NCBI GenBank assembly: GCA_028749475.1
Contig: JAQVWN010000013.1
Location: 1-47,211 of the forward strand
DNA length: 47,211 bases
Reading direction: 5' to 3'
Source of the DNA: Thomasclavelia sp.
Lineage (GTDB): Bacteria; Bacillota_I; Bacilli_A; Erysipelotrichales; Coprobacillaceae
Part shown: positions 22,438-30,108 of the stretch, one piece after another
Position numbering within the stretch: position 1 is the first letter of the stretch
Layout of the letters: every line of letters starts with the position of its first letter
Made by a program: the position numbers and the translations under genes
Notes under the pieces: model-generated
What the model was told of the DNA's origin: nothing
The model's database searches: none
What the model saw: only the letters and a program-made list of their open reading frames with translations

Positions 22438-23079
22438 ATGGGAAATATATTTACGGAGCAAAATGATAAAGATTTACTAAGAATTTATCTATATGAATGG
22501 TTAATTTCTAAAGAGAAAGAATGTAATGATAATAATATTATGTTCACTTTAGAAGATGATGATAAGTATGGAAAATATATTAGTTATCAAAGAAATAATT
22601 TAATGGGTCTTATTAGTATTTATAATGATGGAATTGTTGAAGAACAAATTACCACAACTGATACTAATAAATTATTATTTTATCTACATTATAAACTAGT
22701 AAACCTTAGTCAAATGAAAGAAATGTATCATGATTTCTTTGAAGCAATGAAAAATTTAGAAAAAATCGGTAAACAAAGAATTTTAATTTGTTGCTCAGGA
22801 GGTCTTACTTCTTCTTTGTTTGCAAGTAATCTTAACTTACTAGCTAAATTATTAAAACTTAATTATAAATTCTATGCCACTAATTACTCTCATTTAAAAG
22901 AGACTTATAATGGCTATGCTTATATTTTACTTGCTCCTCAAATATCCTATCATTTACCTCGAGTAATTAGTTTAGTTGGTAGTGATAAGGTAGAAGTTAT
23001 AGATCCAAGTATCTACGCTACTCATGACTATAAACAGGTCTTATTAAATATTGATAATAAGATTAATCATTATAAATAA
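22438..23079 (+). CDS. EIIB(lactose/cellobiose)-like protein with extra N-terminal domain
   Basis: A 213-residue protein. The C-terminal 100 residues resemble PTS EIIB of the lactose/cellobiose family: ILICCSGGLTSSLFASNL (P-loop with a candidate phosphorylatable Cys) and YILLAPQISYHLPRV, then VEVIDPSIY. The first 110 residues are an acidic, helical domain I do not recognise. No EIIC or EIIA gene is near, so it may be a regulatory relay rather than a transporter subunit. The ATG lies exactly 6 bases after TATAAT (22426-22431) without any ribosome binding site, so it may be translated from a leaderless mRNA. Divergent from the phosphoesterase-RpiR pair. Confidence 0.65.
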   Translation: MGNIFTEQNDKDLLRIYLYEWLISKEKECNDNNIMFTLEDDDKYGKYISYQRNNLMGLISIYNDGIVEEQITTTDTNKLLFYLHYKLVNLSQMKEMYHDFFEAMKNLEKIGKQRILICCSGGLTSSLFASNLNLLAKLLKLNYKFYATNYSHLKETYNGYAYILLAPQISYHLPRVISLVGSDKVEVIDPSIYATHDYKQVLLNIDNKINHYK

Positions 23080-23097
23080 CTATTTTTTAGAATATTA

Positions 23098-23127
23098 AAA
23101 CCACCTTTAATAATTTAAAGGTGGTTT
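23098..23127. terminator. Bidirectional intrinsic terminator
   Basis: AAACCACCTTTAA (23098-23110), loop TAAT, TTAAAGGTGGTTT (23115-23127), a perfect 13-bp stem between convergent genes. Confidence 0.85.
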
Positions 23128-23136
23128 ATATTTTAA

Positions 23137-25065
23137 TTATTCTTTTACTTTTTTTAGTTTAATAAGCATTAATCCGCTTACTAGTAACATTACTGTAAAT
23201 AATGTTGTACTTGTAGTATCAGATGTTTTTACTGTTGATTCAACCGTAAAATATACAACACAAGGTGTACCATCTGGAGCATAGAATGTTACAGCATACT
23301 TACCGGCTTTTCCAGCAGCCACTGCAGCGTTAAATGCATCGAGTTGTGCTTTATTAACAGTTACTTTACTTGAATCTACTGGATTTCCATCTTTATCTGT
23401 AACAGTGATACCAGCAATTTCTTGAAGCTTTTCACCAGTATATGGCCCACTACCTGGTTTTACAACCGGTGAAGGGTTAGTAGCAACAATAGTATCTGGT
23501 TTTAATGAGACTATGCTAGTAACTTTTGTACCATCTGGCGTATAATAAGTGATTTCATAGTCACCATATGTTTTATTCTTTATAGCCTCATTGATTTTAT
23601 TTAATTGATCTTGATCAACTTTTAAATCACTTGAATCATAAGGATTACCCTCAGGATCTTTAGCAGTAACATTGTTTAATTTAATAATATCACTAGAAGT
23701 TAATGTTCCATCTACTGGATTATAGGTATTTGTGGCAGCTGTAATAGTATCCCCTATTAAAGTTACATTAATTGTTAGAGTAGTACCATCAGGTGTCTTA
23801 TAAACTAGAGGGAATTCTCCTCTTTGACCTGCAGCTATTTTTTCATTTAAAGCTTTTAGGCTATCTGGATCTGGTAGAATATTTAAAGCATTGCCATTAT
23901 CATCAGTAGTTGGAACTTTACCATTAGTTAAAGCAGTTGTATCAGTTAAAGCTCCATCTCCAATCTTATAAGTAAAATCTTGTGCTGAAGCTTTAGCATA
24001 TGAAATAGCGGCATTAGCTTCACCAGAGGCATAATTTGAACCATTAGCTGCTGGATTTTCATTAGTGTAACCACCAAATTCAGCATAATATCCGGCTATT
24101 TTGGTTCCCGGAGTAGTATCATCAGTATAAGAACCATTATACCGACAATCGTTCCATACATTACCATTATAAGCAAATTGTAAGAATCCTTCATGCCCAC
24201 CAGAATTGTTTGGTTCTCCTGAACTAAACATATCTTCAATGTCTACAAGTTGTAGTGGACGTTTTGGAGTAGTTGAGAATACTGTTCCAGCTTCTGGTCC
24301 ACAAGCCCAATACCATTTATCACAAGTTTCTATTGGATCAATTGTAATGTTTGCTGGTTCAGCAGTATTACTAACATTAGTAATTGTTTGGCGATCACTA
24401 ATTTTACTTCCATCTAGATTTAATGATCTTGTTCCACCTAAGAATCCTGACTTTGTAGCAATTGAATTATAAACAAAGTTATCTTCTGCTTTACTAGTTA
24501 GAGTTGCTAGATATCCCTTATATCCTAAATAAGTTGAATTAGCCGCTTCGTTATAAGCATCTCCCCAACTAACATTCCCGATATTATCTGTCATTGGAAC
24601 AAAACGATAATAATGGGTTGTCCCATCTGCATGATCATAAGGAACTGTTGCATATTGACTAGCATCAATTGCAACTTTAATTTTACTTGCATCAGTAACA
24701 GCTGTAGCTGTTAAAGTAATTCCTTCTAAGTAAGTTTTAATATCTTCACTACTACAATTAGCTGTTTGAAATGCTTTTACTGTTGTAGCAGTGTCTTTTG
24801 TAACTTTTGTCCATGTAGTAGGTGCACTATCTGCTACAACAAATGATTCGGGGAATGAAATTACAATATTTCCTACTGTTTCCCCATTTGTGTTGACTTT
24901 AACGTTTTTGAAAGAATAACTATTTGTATCCTTATCATAAGTTAAATCGTATGTAAGGCTCCAATTTTCCTCAGCGTTAATATTAGTAGTTTTACTCATT
25001 ACTACCATTCCTAACACCACCAAAATTGAGAGCATTACATTAAAAAATCTTTTTAATGTTTTCAT
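23137..25065 (-). CDS. Large surface protein with C-type-lectin-like domain and atypical wall-sorting tail
   Basis: A 642-residue secreted protein. Residues 1-31 are a signal peptide (MKTLKRFFNVMLSILVVLGMVVMS...). After an unknown domain comes a C-type-lectin-like domain (about 145-345: YRFVPMTDNIGNVSWGDAYNEA, GYLATLTSKAEDNFVY, FSSGEPNNSGGHEGFLQF, NVWNDCR), then three repeats of about 80-85 residues, each ending Y/F-x-T/A-PDGT (Ig-like type). The C terminus is VKTSDTT, a hydrophobic stretch and KLKKVKE: the layout of a sortase signal but without LPxTG. It probably binds glycans or matrix at the cell surface. Monocistronic. Confidence 0.85.
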   Translation of the reverse strand: MKTLKRFFNVMLSILVVLGMVVMSKTTNINAEENWSLTYDLTYDKDTNSYSFKNVKVNTNGETVGNIVISFPESFVVADSAPTTWTKVTKDTATTVKAFQTANCSSEDIKTYLEGITLTATAVTDASKIKVAIDASQYATVPYDHADGTTHYYRFVPMTDNIGNVSWGDAYNEAANSTYLGYKGYLATLTSKAEDNFVYNSIATKSGFLGGTRSLNLDGSKISDRQTITNVSNTAEPANITIDPIETCDKWYWACGPEAGTVFSTTPKRPLQLVDIEDMFSSGEPNNSGGHEGFLQFAYNGNVWNDCRYNGSYTDDTTPGTKIAGYYAEFGGYTNENPAANGSNYASGEANAAISYAKASAQDFTYKIGDGALTDTTALTNGKVPTTDDNGNALNILPDPDSLKALNEKIAAGQRGEFPLVYKTPDGTTLTINVTLIGDTITAATNTYNPVDGTLTSSDIIKLNNVTAKDPEGNPYDSSDLKVDQDQLNKINEAIKNKTYGDYEITYYTPDGTKVTSIVSLKPDTIVATNPSPVVKPGSGPYTGEKLQEIAGITVTDKDGNPVDSSKVTVNKAQLDAFNAAVAAGKAGKYAVTFYAPDGTPCVVYFTVESTVKTSDTTSTTLFTVMLLVSGLMLIKLKKVKE

Positions 25066-25149
25066 TTTCTTCCCTCATTTCCTTTAACAAGTTAATTATA
25101 TCACAAATAATAATTCATTAAATAATTCACAAATTTTTAAGGGTAATTG

Positions 25150-25186
25150 GAAAATAAAAAAAACCTAATAGATAATCTATTAGGTT
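25150..25186 (-). terminator. Intrinsic terminator of argF
   Basis: AACCTAATAGA (25162-25172), loop TAA, TCTATTAGGTT (25176-25186); a T-rich tail follows on the minus strand. Confidence 0.85.
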
Positions 25187-25192
25187 ATTATA

Positions 25193-26179
25193 TTATTTGC
25201 CTAGAGTAGCAACCATGATGGCTTTAATCGTATGCATTCTATTTTCGGCTTCATCAAAGACTACTGAGTTTTTACTTCTAAATACTTCATCTTCAACTTC
25301 TCTAATATCAATTCCTTGTTCATGCTTTTCTCTTGCAAGAGTAGTATTAAAATCATGGAATGATGGTAAACAATGCATGAATAAAACATTTTCATTATTA
25401 GTATCTTTCATCATTTGAGTTGTGACTTTATATGGTGTTAGCATTTTTACTCTTGGAGCATAGAGATTTTCATCTTCGCCCATACTAACCCAAATGTCCG
25501 TATAAATTACATCAGCATCTTTTACAGCTTCTTTAGCGTTATGGCTGATTTCAAATGAACCACCTGATTTTTTAGCTTCTTCCTTACAGTATTTTACTAC
25601 TTCTTCATCCATTTCTAGTTCACTAGGTCCTAAAGCAACAAAGTGCATTCCAACTTTAGCTGCTCCATACATTAAACCGTAACAAACGTTATTTCTGATA
25701 TCACCAGTAAAGACAAATTTAATATCTTTTAAAGGTTTATTTAATTTTTCTTGAATTGTTAGAAAGTCGGCTAAAGTTTGAGTTGGGTGATCAACATCAG
25801 TTAGTCCATTATAAATAGGGACTCCAGAATACTTAGCTAAATCTTCTACTAATGATTGCTTAAATCCTCGATATTCAATGGCATCGTACATTCTGCCTAA
25901 GACATTAGCTGAATCTTCAATTGATTCTTTCTTACCAAATTGAGAGTTTGATAAATATGTTACATGTCCGCCACAATCAAGAGCCGCTACTTCAAATGAA
26001 CATCTAGTTCTAGTACTTGTCTTATCAAATAATAAACAAATGTTCTTTCCTTCTAAAGAATGATTCATAATTCCTTTTTTCTTTTCATCCTTTAGTTTTT
26101 TAGCTAAATCTAATAAATATTCTATTTCTTCTTTTGTATAATCTTTTAATGTTAAAAAACTTCTTCCTTTTAAATTCAT
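25193..26179 (-). CDS. argF: Ornithine carbamoyltransferase
   Basis: A 328-residue OTCase of normal length. STRTRCSFEVAA binds carbamoyl phosphate (STRTR), HPTQTLADFLT, MHCLPSFHD (catalytic Cys and ornithine binding) and NRMHTIKAIM are conserved. It makes citrulline from ornithine and carbamoyl phosphate. It could run in either direction (ArgF or catabolic ArcB); with argCJBGH present and no arcA or arcC nearby, the anabolic role is more likely. It has its own promoter at 26206-26234 and no T-box. Confidence 0.93.
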   Translation of the reverse strand: MNLKGRSFLTLKDYTKEEIEYLLDLAKKLKDEKKKGIMNHSLEGKNICLLFDKTSTRTRCSFEVAALDCGGHVTYLSNSQFGKKESIEDSANVLGRMYDAIEYRGFKQSLVEDLAKYSGVPIYNGLTDVDHPTQTLADFLTIQEKLNKPLKDIKFVFTGDIRNNVCYGLMYGAAKVGMHFVALGPSELEMDEEVVKYCKEEAKKSGGSFEISHNAKEAVKDADVIYTDIWVSMGEDENLYAPRVKMLTPYKVTTQMMKDTNNENVLFMHCLPSFHDFNTTLAREKHEQGIDIREVEDEVFRSKNSVVFDEAENRMHTIKAIMVATLGK

Positions 26180-26205
26180 ACTTTGCCTCCCTATAAGTTT
26201 TAGTT

Positions 26206-26246
26206 ATTCTAACAAATAATGATGAAGTATTCAATCTTGATGAAGT
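26206..26246 (-). promoter_or_regulatory. argF promoter with duplicated 9-bp element
   Basis: On the minus strand TTGAAT (26234-26229), 17-bp spacer, TAGAAT (26211-26206). The word ACTTCATCA occurs twice, at 26246-26238 and 26228-26220, 18 bp apart, flanking the -35: candidate regulator half-sites. Confidence 0.55.
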
Positions 26247-26276
26247 GATTCTCCTATTTATAATTATTTATCATTG

Positions 26277-26292
26277 TGATAATATATTATCA
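26277..26292. promoter_or_regulatory. 16-bp perfect palindrome upstream of the PucR gene
   Basis: TGATAATATATTATCA is a perfect palindrome lying 1 base before the AGGGAGA ribosome binding site. A second weaker dyad, TATCA-TTG-TGATA (26270-26282), overlaps it on the left. The position fits autorepression or a coupled control of the divergent argF. Confidence 0.5.
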
Positions 26293-26305
26293 TAGGGAGA
26301 GCAAT

Positions 26306-27490
26306 ATGAGTATAAAGGTAAAGGATATATATTATAAAATTCAAAAAAGTATCGGGAATGATATTAAACTTATGGCTGGAGATAATGGTCTAAGTAATAT
26401 TGTGGAGTGGTTTCATACTGTTGAAAGAAGTAATGTTGCGAGCTTTTTAGAAGGAAATGAAGTTGTTGTCACAACGGGTATTGCCCTTCAGGAACAAAAT
26501 GAAACATTAAAAGATATAATTTCTGCTTCCCTTACTAACAAAGCAAGTGCCATTATCGTTAATACTGGTCCTTATATTAAAGATATTCCTTTAGATGTAA
26601 TTCAGTTTTGTAATGATAACGCTCTTCCTCTACTAGTGTGTCCTTGGCATATTTATATGGCTAACATTCTAAAAATAATAGTTGGGGTTATAACTCATGA
26701 CAATGAAAAACAATATGAATTAATTTCAGCCTTTAAAAATGCTTTGTGTTTTCCTACTCAACAAGATTTATATATCTCTTCTTTAGAAAGATATGATTAT
26801 GAGCCAGAATGGAAATATTGTGTAGCTATTATTAAAGTCTGTAATAAAAATGAAAGTACTAATATCAATAAAGAAGGACTAAGAAAAATCCAAAAACAAG
26901 TTGATCATGTTTTAGCATTTAATGCTCCAGAGAGTATTACTTTAAAGCATCGAAGTGAGTTAGTAATTTGTTTTGCTAATAGAAATGAAAGTAGTATTTT
27001 TCAAACTATGTCCTTAGTTATCTCTAATTTAGAAACTAAATATCATAAATTATATGATATTTATAGTGGAATTGGTCGAAATACTAAAAGTATTAGATGT
27101 TTATATAAAACCTATAATATTGCTGATAAAGTAATTTCTCTTCAACAAAAAGTTAAGAATACTTATCAGGTCGTTTCCTATAGTAAAATGGGATTCTCTA
27201 AATTATTCTTATCAATGGATGATAAAGAAATTATGTTAGAATACTATGATGAAGTATTAAAACCTTTAGTGGAATACGATATTATCAATAAAAGTGATTA
27301 TGTTGGTTTCTTAGAAGTTTATTTTAATAATGAATGTAAAGCTCAAGAAACAGCCAATCAACTATATTTACATCGAAATTCTGTCAACTATCGTTTAAAA
27401 AAAATAGAAGATATCTTAGGATTCGATATCAATGAATTTAATAATAAAGTATCAATTGTAATTGCTTTAAAAATAAGAATGTTAATTTAA
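26306..27490 (+). CDS. PucR/CdaR family transcriptional regulator
   Basis: A 394-residue regulator. The N-terminal PucR domain (about residues 3-115; VKDIYYKIQKSIGNDIKLMAGDNGLSNIVEW...EVVVTTGIAL) senses a small nitrogen-rich ligand in known members; a GGDEF-like middle follows, and the C terminus QETANQLYLHRNSVNYRLKKIEDILG is the HTH_30 DNA-binding domain. The frame opens at 26276, but the ATG at 26306 has AGGGAGA 6 bases upstream and begins at the domain, so I choose it. It precedes the taurine operon on the same strand with a terminator between, and is the most likely activator of that operon. Confidence 0.88.
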   Translation: MSIKVKDIYYKIQKSIGNDIKLMAGDNGLSNIVEWFHTVERSNVASFLEGNEVVVTTGIALQEQNETLKDIISASLTNKASAIIVNTGPYIKDIPLDVIQFCNDNALPLLVCPWHIYMANILKIIVGVITHDNEKQYELISAFKNALCFPTQQDLYISSLERYDYEPEWKYCVAIIKVCNKNESTNINKEGLRKIQKQVDHVLAFNAPESITLKHRSELVICFANRNESSIFQTMSLVISNLETKYHKLYDIYSGIGRNTKSIRCLYKTYNIADKVISLQQKVKNTYQVVSYSKMGFSKLFLSMDDKEIMLEYYDEVLKPLVEYDIINKSDYVGFLEVYFNNECKAQETANQLYLHRNSVNYRLKKIEDILGFDINEFNNKVSIVIALKIRMLI

Positions 27491-27514
27491 AAGAATGCCT
27501 TGGCATTCTTTTTT
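27489..27514 (+). terminator. Intrinsic terminator of the PucR gene
   Basis: AAAAGAATGCC (27489-27499), TT, GGCATTCTTTT (27502-27512), then T. It isolates the regulator from the taurine operon. Confidence 0.88.
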
Positions 27515-27529
27515 ATTTGTTCAGATGCA

Positions 27530-27590
27530 CAAAAAGATTTGTCTTTTTGAATATTGGTTTAGTTATCGCCATTTGGTTTAATAGCACCAT
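27530..27590 (+). promoter_or_regulatory. Control region of the PII-taurine operon
   Basis: A perfect hairpin, CAAAAAGA/TCTTTTTG (27530-27549, loop TTTG), is followed by two copies of TTGGTTTA (27554-27561, 27573-27580), each ending in CCAT after a short gap (27569-27572, 27587-27590), a period of about 19 bp. A promoter may use TTGGTT (27554-27559) and TTTAAT (27577-27582) with a 17-bp spacer. The duplicated element looks like a binding site for a tandem-dimer activator, presumably the PucR protein. Confidence 0.5.
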
Positions 27591-27611
27591 ACAAATAAGG
27601 GAGGTAAAAAT

Positions 27612-27938
27612 ATGAAGATGATCAAAGCTATTGTCCGAGTGGAAAAAGCTGATGATGTTGCAAAAGCAACCCTAGATGCTGGTTATCCAGCGATGACTCG
27701 TTTTGATGTTTATGGTCGTGGTAAACAAAAAGGAATCAAAGTTGGAACAGTATTCTATGATGAATTACCAAAGAAAATGATCTTAATGGTCGTTGAAGAC
27801 GAAGATGTTGATAAAGTTGTAAAAATTATTACTGATGCAGCTAGAACAGGTGAAGAAGGTAACTTTGGAGATGGTCGTATTTTTGTAAGTAATGTTGAAG
27901 ATTGTTTTACAATTTCATCACTTAGTGAATCTCTTTAA
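27612..27938 (+). CDS. PII-family nitrogen regulator, NifI1-like
   Basis: A 108-residue PII protein. The N terminus MKMIKAIVRVEKADDVAKATLDAGYPAMTRFDVYGRGKQKGI matches GlnB-like NifI1, the B-loop is AARTGEEGNFGDGRIFV, and the C-loop region follows. The T-loop (VGTVFYDELPKK) is short and contains one Tyr but not the GlnB uridylylation context. PII proteins read ATP/ADP and 2-oxoglutarate and bind target proteins. Here it is the first gene of a taurine-uptake operon, not next to nitrogenase. Its Lys-rich start has GGGAGG upstream. The second PII follows after 14 bases. Confidence 0.9.
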   Translation: MKMIKAIVRVEKADDVAKATLDAGYPAMTRFDVYGRGKQKGIKVGTVFYDELPKKMILMVVEDEDVDKVVKIITDAARTGEEGNFGDGRIFVSNVEDCFTISSLSESL

Positions 27939-27952
27939 AGAGGTGAGTAAAG

Positions 27953-28279
27953 ATGATTGAAATTATAGCAATAATAAGACCAAATAAAACTTCAGCAACT
28001 AAACAAGCTTTGATTGATGTTGGTTTACCTGGATATACCTGTATTAAAGCTTTTGGTCGAGGTAAAAAGCCAGTCGATATCTCATTACCGGATGGTACTA
28101 CCATCTCGACAAAGCTAATGAATAAAAGAGTATTCTTGATTGTTGTTCCTAACGAATCGAAAGAAGAAGTGATTAAAACAATCTTAAAGGTTAATTCAAC
28201 CGGTCTTCCTGGTGATGGAAAAATATTTACAATCAATATTTCAGATACTTATAACATCCATCATGCTTGTCATGATTAA
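27953..28279 (+). CDS. PII-family nitrogen regulator, NifI2-like
   Basis: A 108-residue PII protein similar to NifI2: MIEIIAIIRPNKTSATKQALIDVGLPGYTCIKAFGRGKKP at the N terminus, a longer T-loop (about residues 43-62) than its neighbour, and the B-loop VNSTGLPGDGKIFTI. NifI1 and NifI2 form hetero-oligomers in methanogens and clostridia that sense 2-oxoglutarate; these two are probably partners in the same way. It ends 11 bases before the permease gene, so it is part of the transporter operon. Confidence 0.88.
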   Translation: MIEIIAIIRPNKTSATKQALIDVGLPGYTCIKAFGRGKKPVDISLPDGTTISTKLMNKRVFLIVVPNESKEEVIKTILKVNSTGLPGDGKIFTINISDTYNIHHACHD

Positions 28280-28290
28280 GGAGAAATATT

Positions 28291-29064
28291 ATGAAAAAGA
28301 AACTAACCAAAGAAAAATTAATATCGATTATAACTGTTGTAGTCATCTTTGCAGTTTGGTACATCATTACCAATTACAACATGGTTGATGCCAAGTTAGT
28401 GCCTACTCCCCAAAAAACTTGGGAAGGATTTCTAACTGTTATTAAAGATTATAAGGGACATTCCTTATTAGAACATCTTGCAGCTAGTATGCAAAGATTA
28501 TTCATTGCCTTTGGACTAGCGGTAATTACCGCCGTTCCTTTAGGACTACTTAGTGGATATTCTTCTAAAGTAAGAGCTGTAATGTCCCCTATTATTGAAT
28601 TCTATCGTCCACTTCCACCTCTTGCTTACTACACATTATTAGTATTAGCTCTTGGAATTGGTGATGAATCAAAGATAGCTTTACTTTACTTAGCTTGTTT
28701 TGCACCAATTTATATTTCATGTATGGCTGGTGTTATGAAAGTAAGTAATGATTTTATAAATAGTGCCTTAACTTTAGGGGCTAGTAAAACTCAAGTATTT
28801 ATTAAAGTAATCTTTCCTTCTTGTTTACAAGAAATGTTTACCGGAATTAGAACCGCAATTGGGGTAGCGTATTCTACTTTAGTTGCAGCTGAGATGGTAG
28901 CTGCCTCTTCTGGAATTGGTTGGATGGTATTAGATGCCAAGAACTGGTTTAGAAATGATGTAATCTTTGTTGGAATTATCGTTATGGGAATTACAGGGAT
29001 CTTAATTGATGCAATTTTAAAACTTATAGAAAGAAAAGTCGTGCCATGGGCTGGTAAGGCTTAA
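28291..29064 (+). CDS. tauC: Taurine-type ABC transporter permease
   Basis: A 257-residue inner-membrane permease of the NitT/TauT family with six predicted membrane segments. It carries EFYRPLPPLAYY, as in TauC/SsuC (PLPPLAW), and the ATPase-coupling EAA-like loop ALTLGASKTQVFIKVIFPSCLQEMFTGIR. Together with the following lipoprotein and ATPase it forms a complete importer. The TauA-like partner makes taurine the likely substrate. GGAG precedes the start. Confidence 0.9.
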   Translation: MKKKLTKEKLISIITVVVIFAVWYIITNYNMVDAKLVPTPQKTWEGFLTVIKDYKGHSLLEHLAASMQRLFIAFGLAVITAVPLGLLSGYSSKVRAVMSPIIEFYRPLPPLAYYTLLVLALGIGDESKIALLYLACFAPIYISCMAGVMKVSNDFINSALTLGASKTQVFIKVIFPSCLQEMFTGIRTAIGVAYSTLVAAEMVAASSGIGWMVLDAKNWFRNDVIFVGIIVMGITGILIDAILKLIERKVVPWAGKA

Positions 29065-29077
29065 AAGGAGAAAGAAA

Positions 29078-30091
29078 ATGAAAAATATTAAAAAATTATT
29101 AGCTTGTTTATGTAGTGTTTGTTTAGCACTTACTCTTATTACTGGTTGTTCTTCATCATCATCTGATGAAAAGACAACTAAAGTAATTATTGGTACTCAA
29201 GAAATGCCAAATGATGAAGGAATTGCTAAAGCTAAAAAGTATTTTGAAAAAGAATTAGGGGTTAAAGTTGAATATAAAAAGTTTGATAGTGGTAAAGATG
29301 TAGCTACTGCTTTAATGACAGAAGATATTGATTTTGGTTTACTTGGATCTTGTCCAGCGGCTTTATCAATTGCTCAAGGAGCTAAAGTTGAATATATTTG
29401 GACTCATGAAGTATTAGGTTCAGTTGAATCATTAGCTGTAAAAGATACTATCAAACAAGCATCCGATTTAAAAGGTAAAAAGATTGCAACACCTTTTGCA
29501 TCTACTGCTCACTTCTCTTTACTTAAATATTTAGAAGAAAATAATATTTCTCAAAGTGATGTAACTTTGTTAGATATGCAACCAGCTGAAATATATACAG
29601 CTTGGGAAAGTAATCAAATTGATGCTACTTATTTATGGGAACCATCATTATCTCAATTAACAAATAAATCAATCTTAGTTACTAGTGAACAAATGGCTAA
29701 AGATGGTTTTATGACTGCCAATGTTGAGTTAGTAACAACAAGTTTTGCTAAGAAAAATCCTAAATTAGTAAAGAAATATTTATCAGCTTTAAATAAATCA
29801 GTTGAATTATTTAAAAACAGTCAAGATGAAGCCGTATCTGCAATTTCTAAATATATGGAATTATCTACTGATGATGCTAAGTTCCAAATGTCTGGTTCTA
29901 CATGGTTAACTGCTAAAGAACAAATTGGAAGTGAATATATGGGTACTGCTAAATCTAAAGGTAAAACAGTTGATAACCTATATGATATTGCTAAGTTCTT
30001 AAAGGATCAAAAGAGTATTACCGATTTACCTAAAAAATCAGTATTCAAGGATGCTGTTAATCCTTCATATGCTGAATCAATTGCCAAATAA
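29078..30091 (+). CDS. tauA: Taurine-binding lipoprotein of ABC transporter
   Basis: A 337-residue periplasmic-binding-type lipoprotein: signal peptide with lipobox LITGC (Cys24) and a Ser-rich linker. The mature part aligns by eye with E. coli TauA: YKKFDSGKDVATAL (TauA KFDSG), GLLGSCPAAL, IATPFASTAHFSLLKYL (TauA IAVPFISTTHYSLL), LLDMQPAEIYTAWESNQIDATYLWEPS. These segments line the sulfonate site in TauA. This is the strongest evidence in the operon for taurine rather than nitrate or another sulfonate. Confidence 0.92.
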   Translation: MKNIKKLLACLCSVCLALTLITGCSSSSSDEKTTKVIIGTQEMPNDEGIAKAKKYFEKELGVKVEYKKFDSGKDVATALMTEDIDFGLLGSCPAALSIAQGAKVEYIWTHEVLGSVESLAVKDTIKQASDLKGKKIATPFASTAHFSLLKYLEENNISQSDVTLLDMQPAEIYTAWESNQIDATYLWEPSLSQLTNKSILVTSEQMAKDGFMTANVELVTTSFAKKNPKLVKKYLSALNKSVELFKNSQDEAVSAISKYMELSTDDAKFQMSGSTWLTAKEQIGSEYMGTAKSKGKTVDNLYDIAKFLKDQKSITDLPKKSVFKDAVNPSYAESIAK

Positions 30092-30108
30092 TAACTGAAA
30101 AGAGGGTC

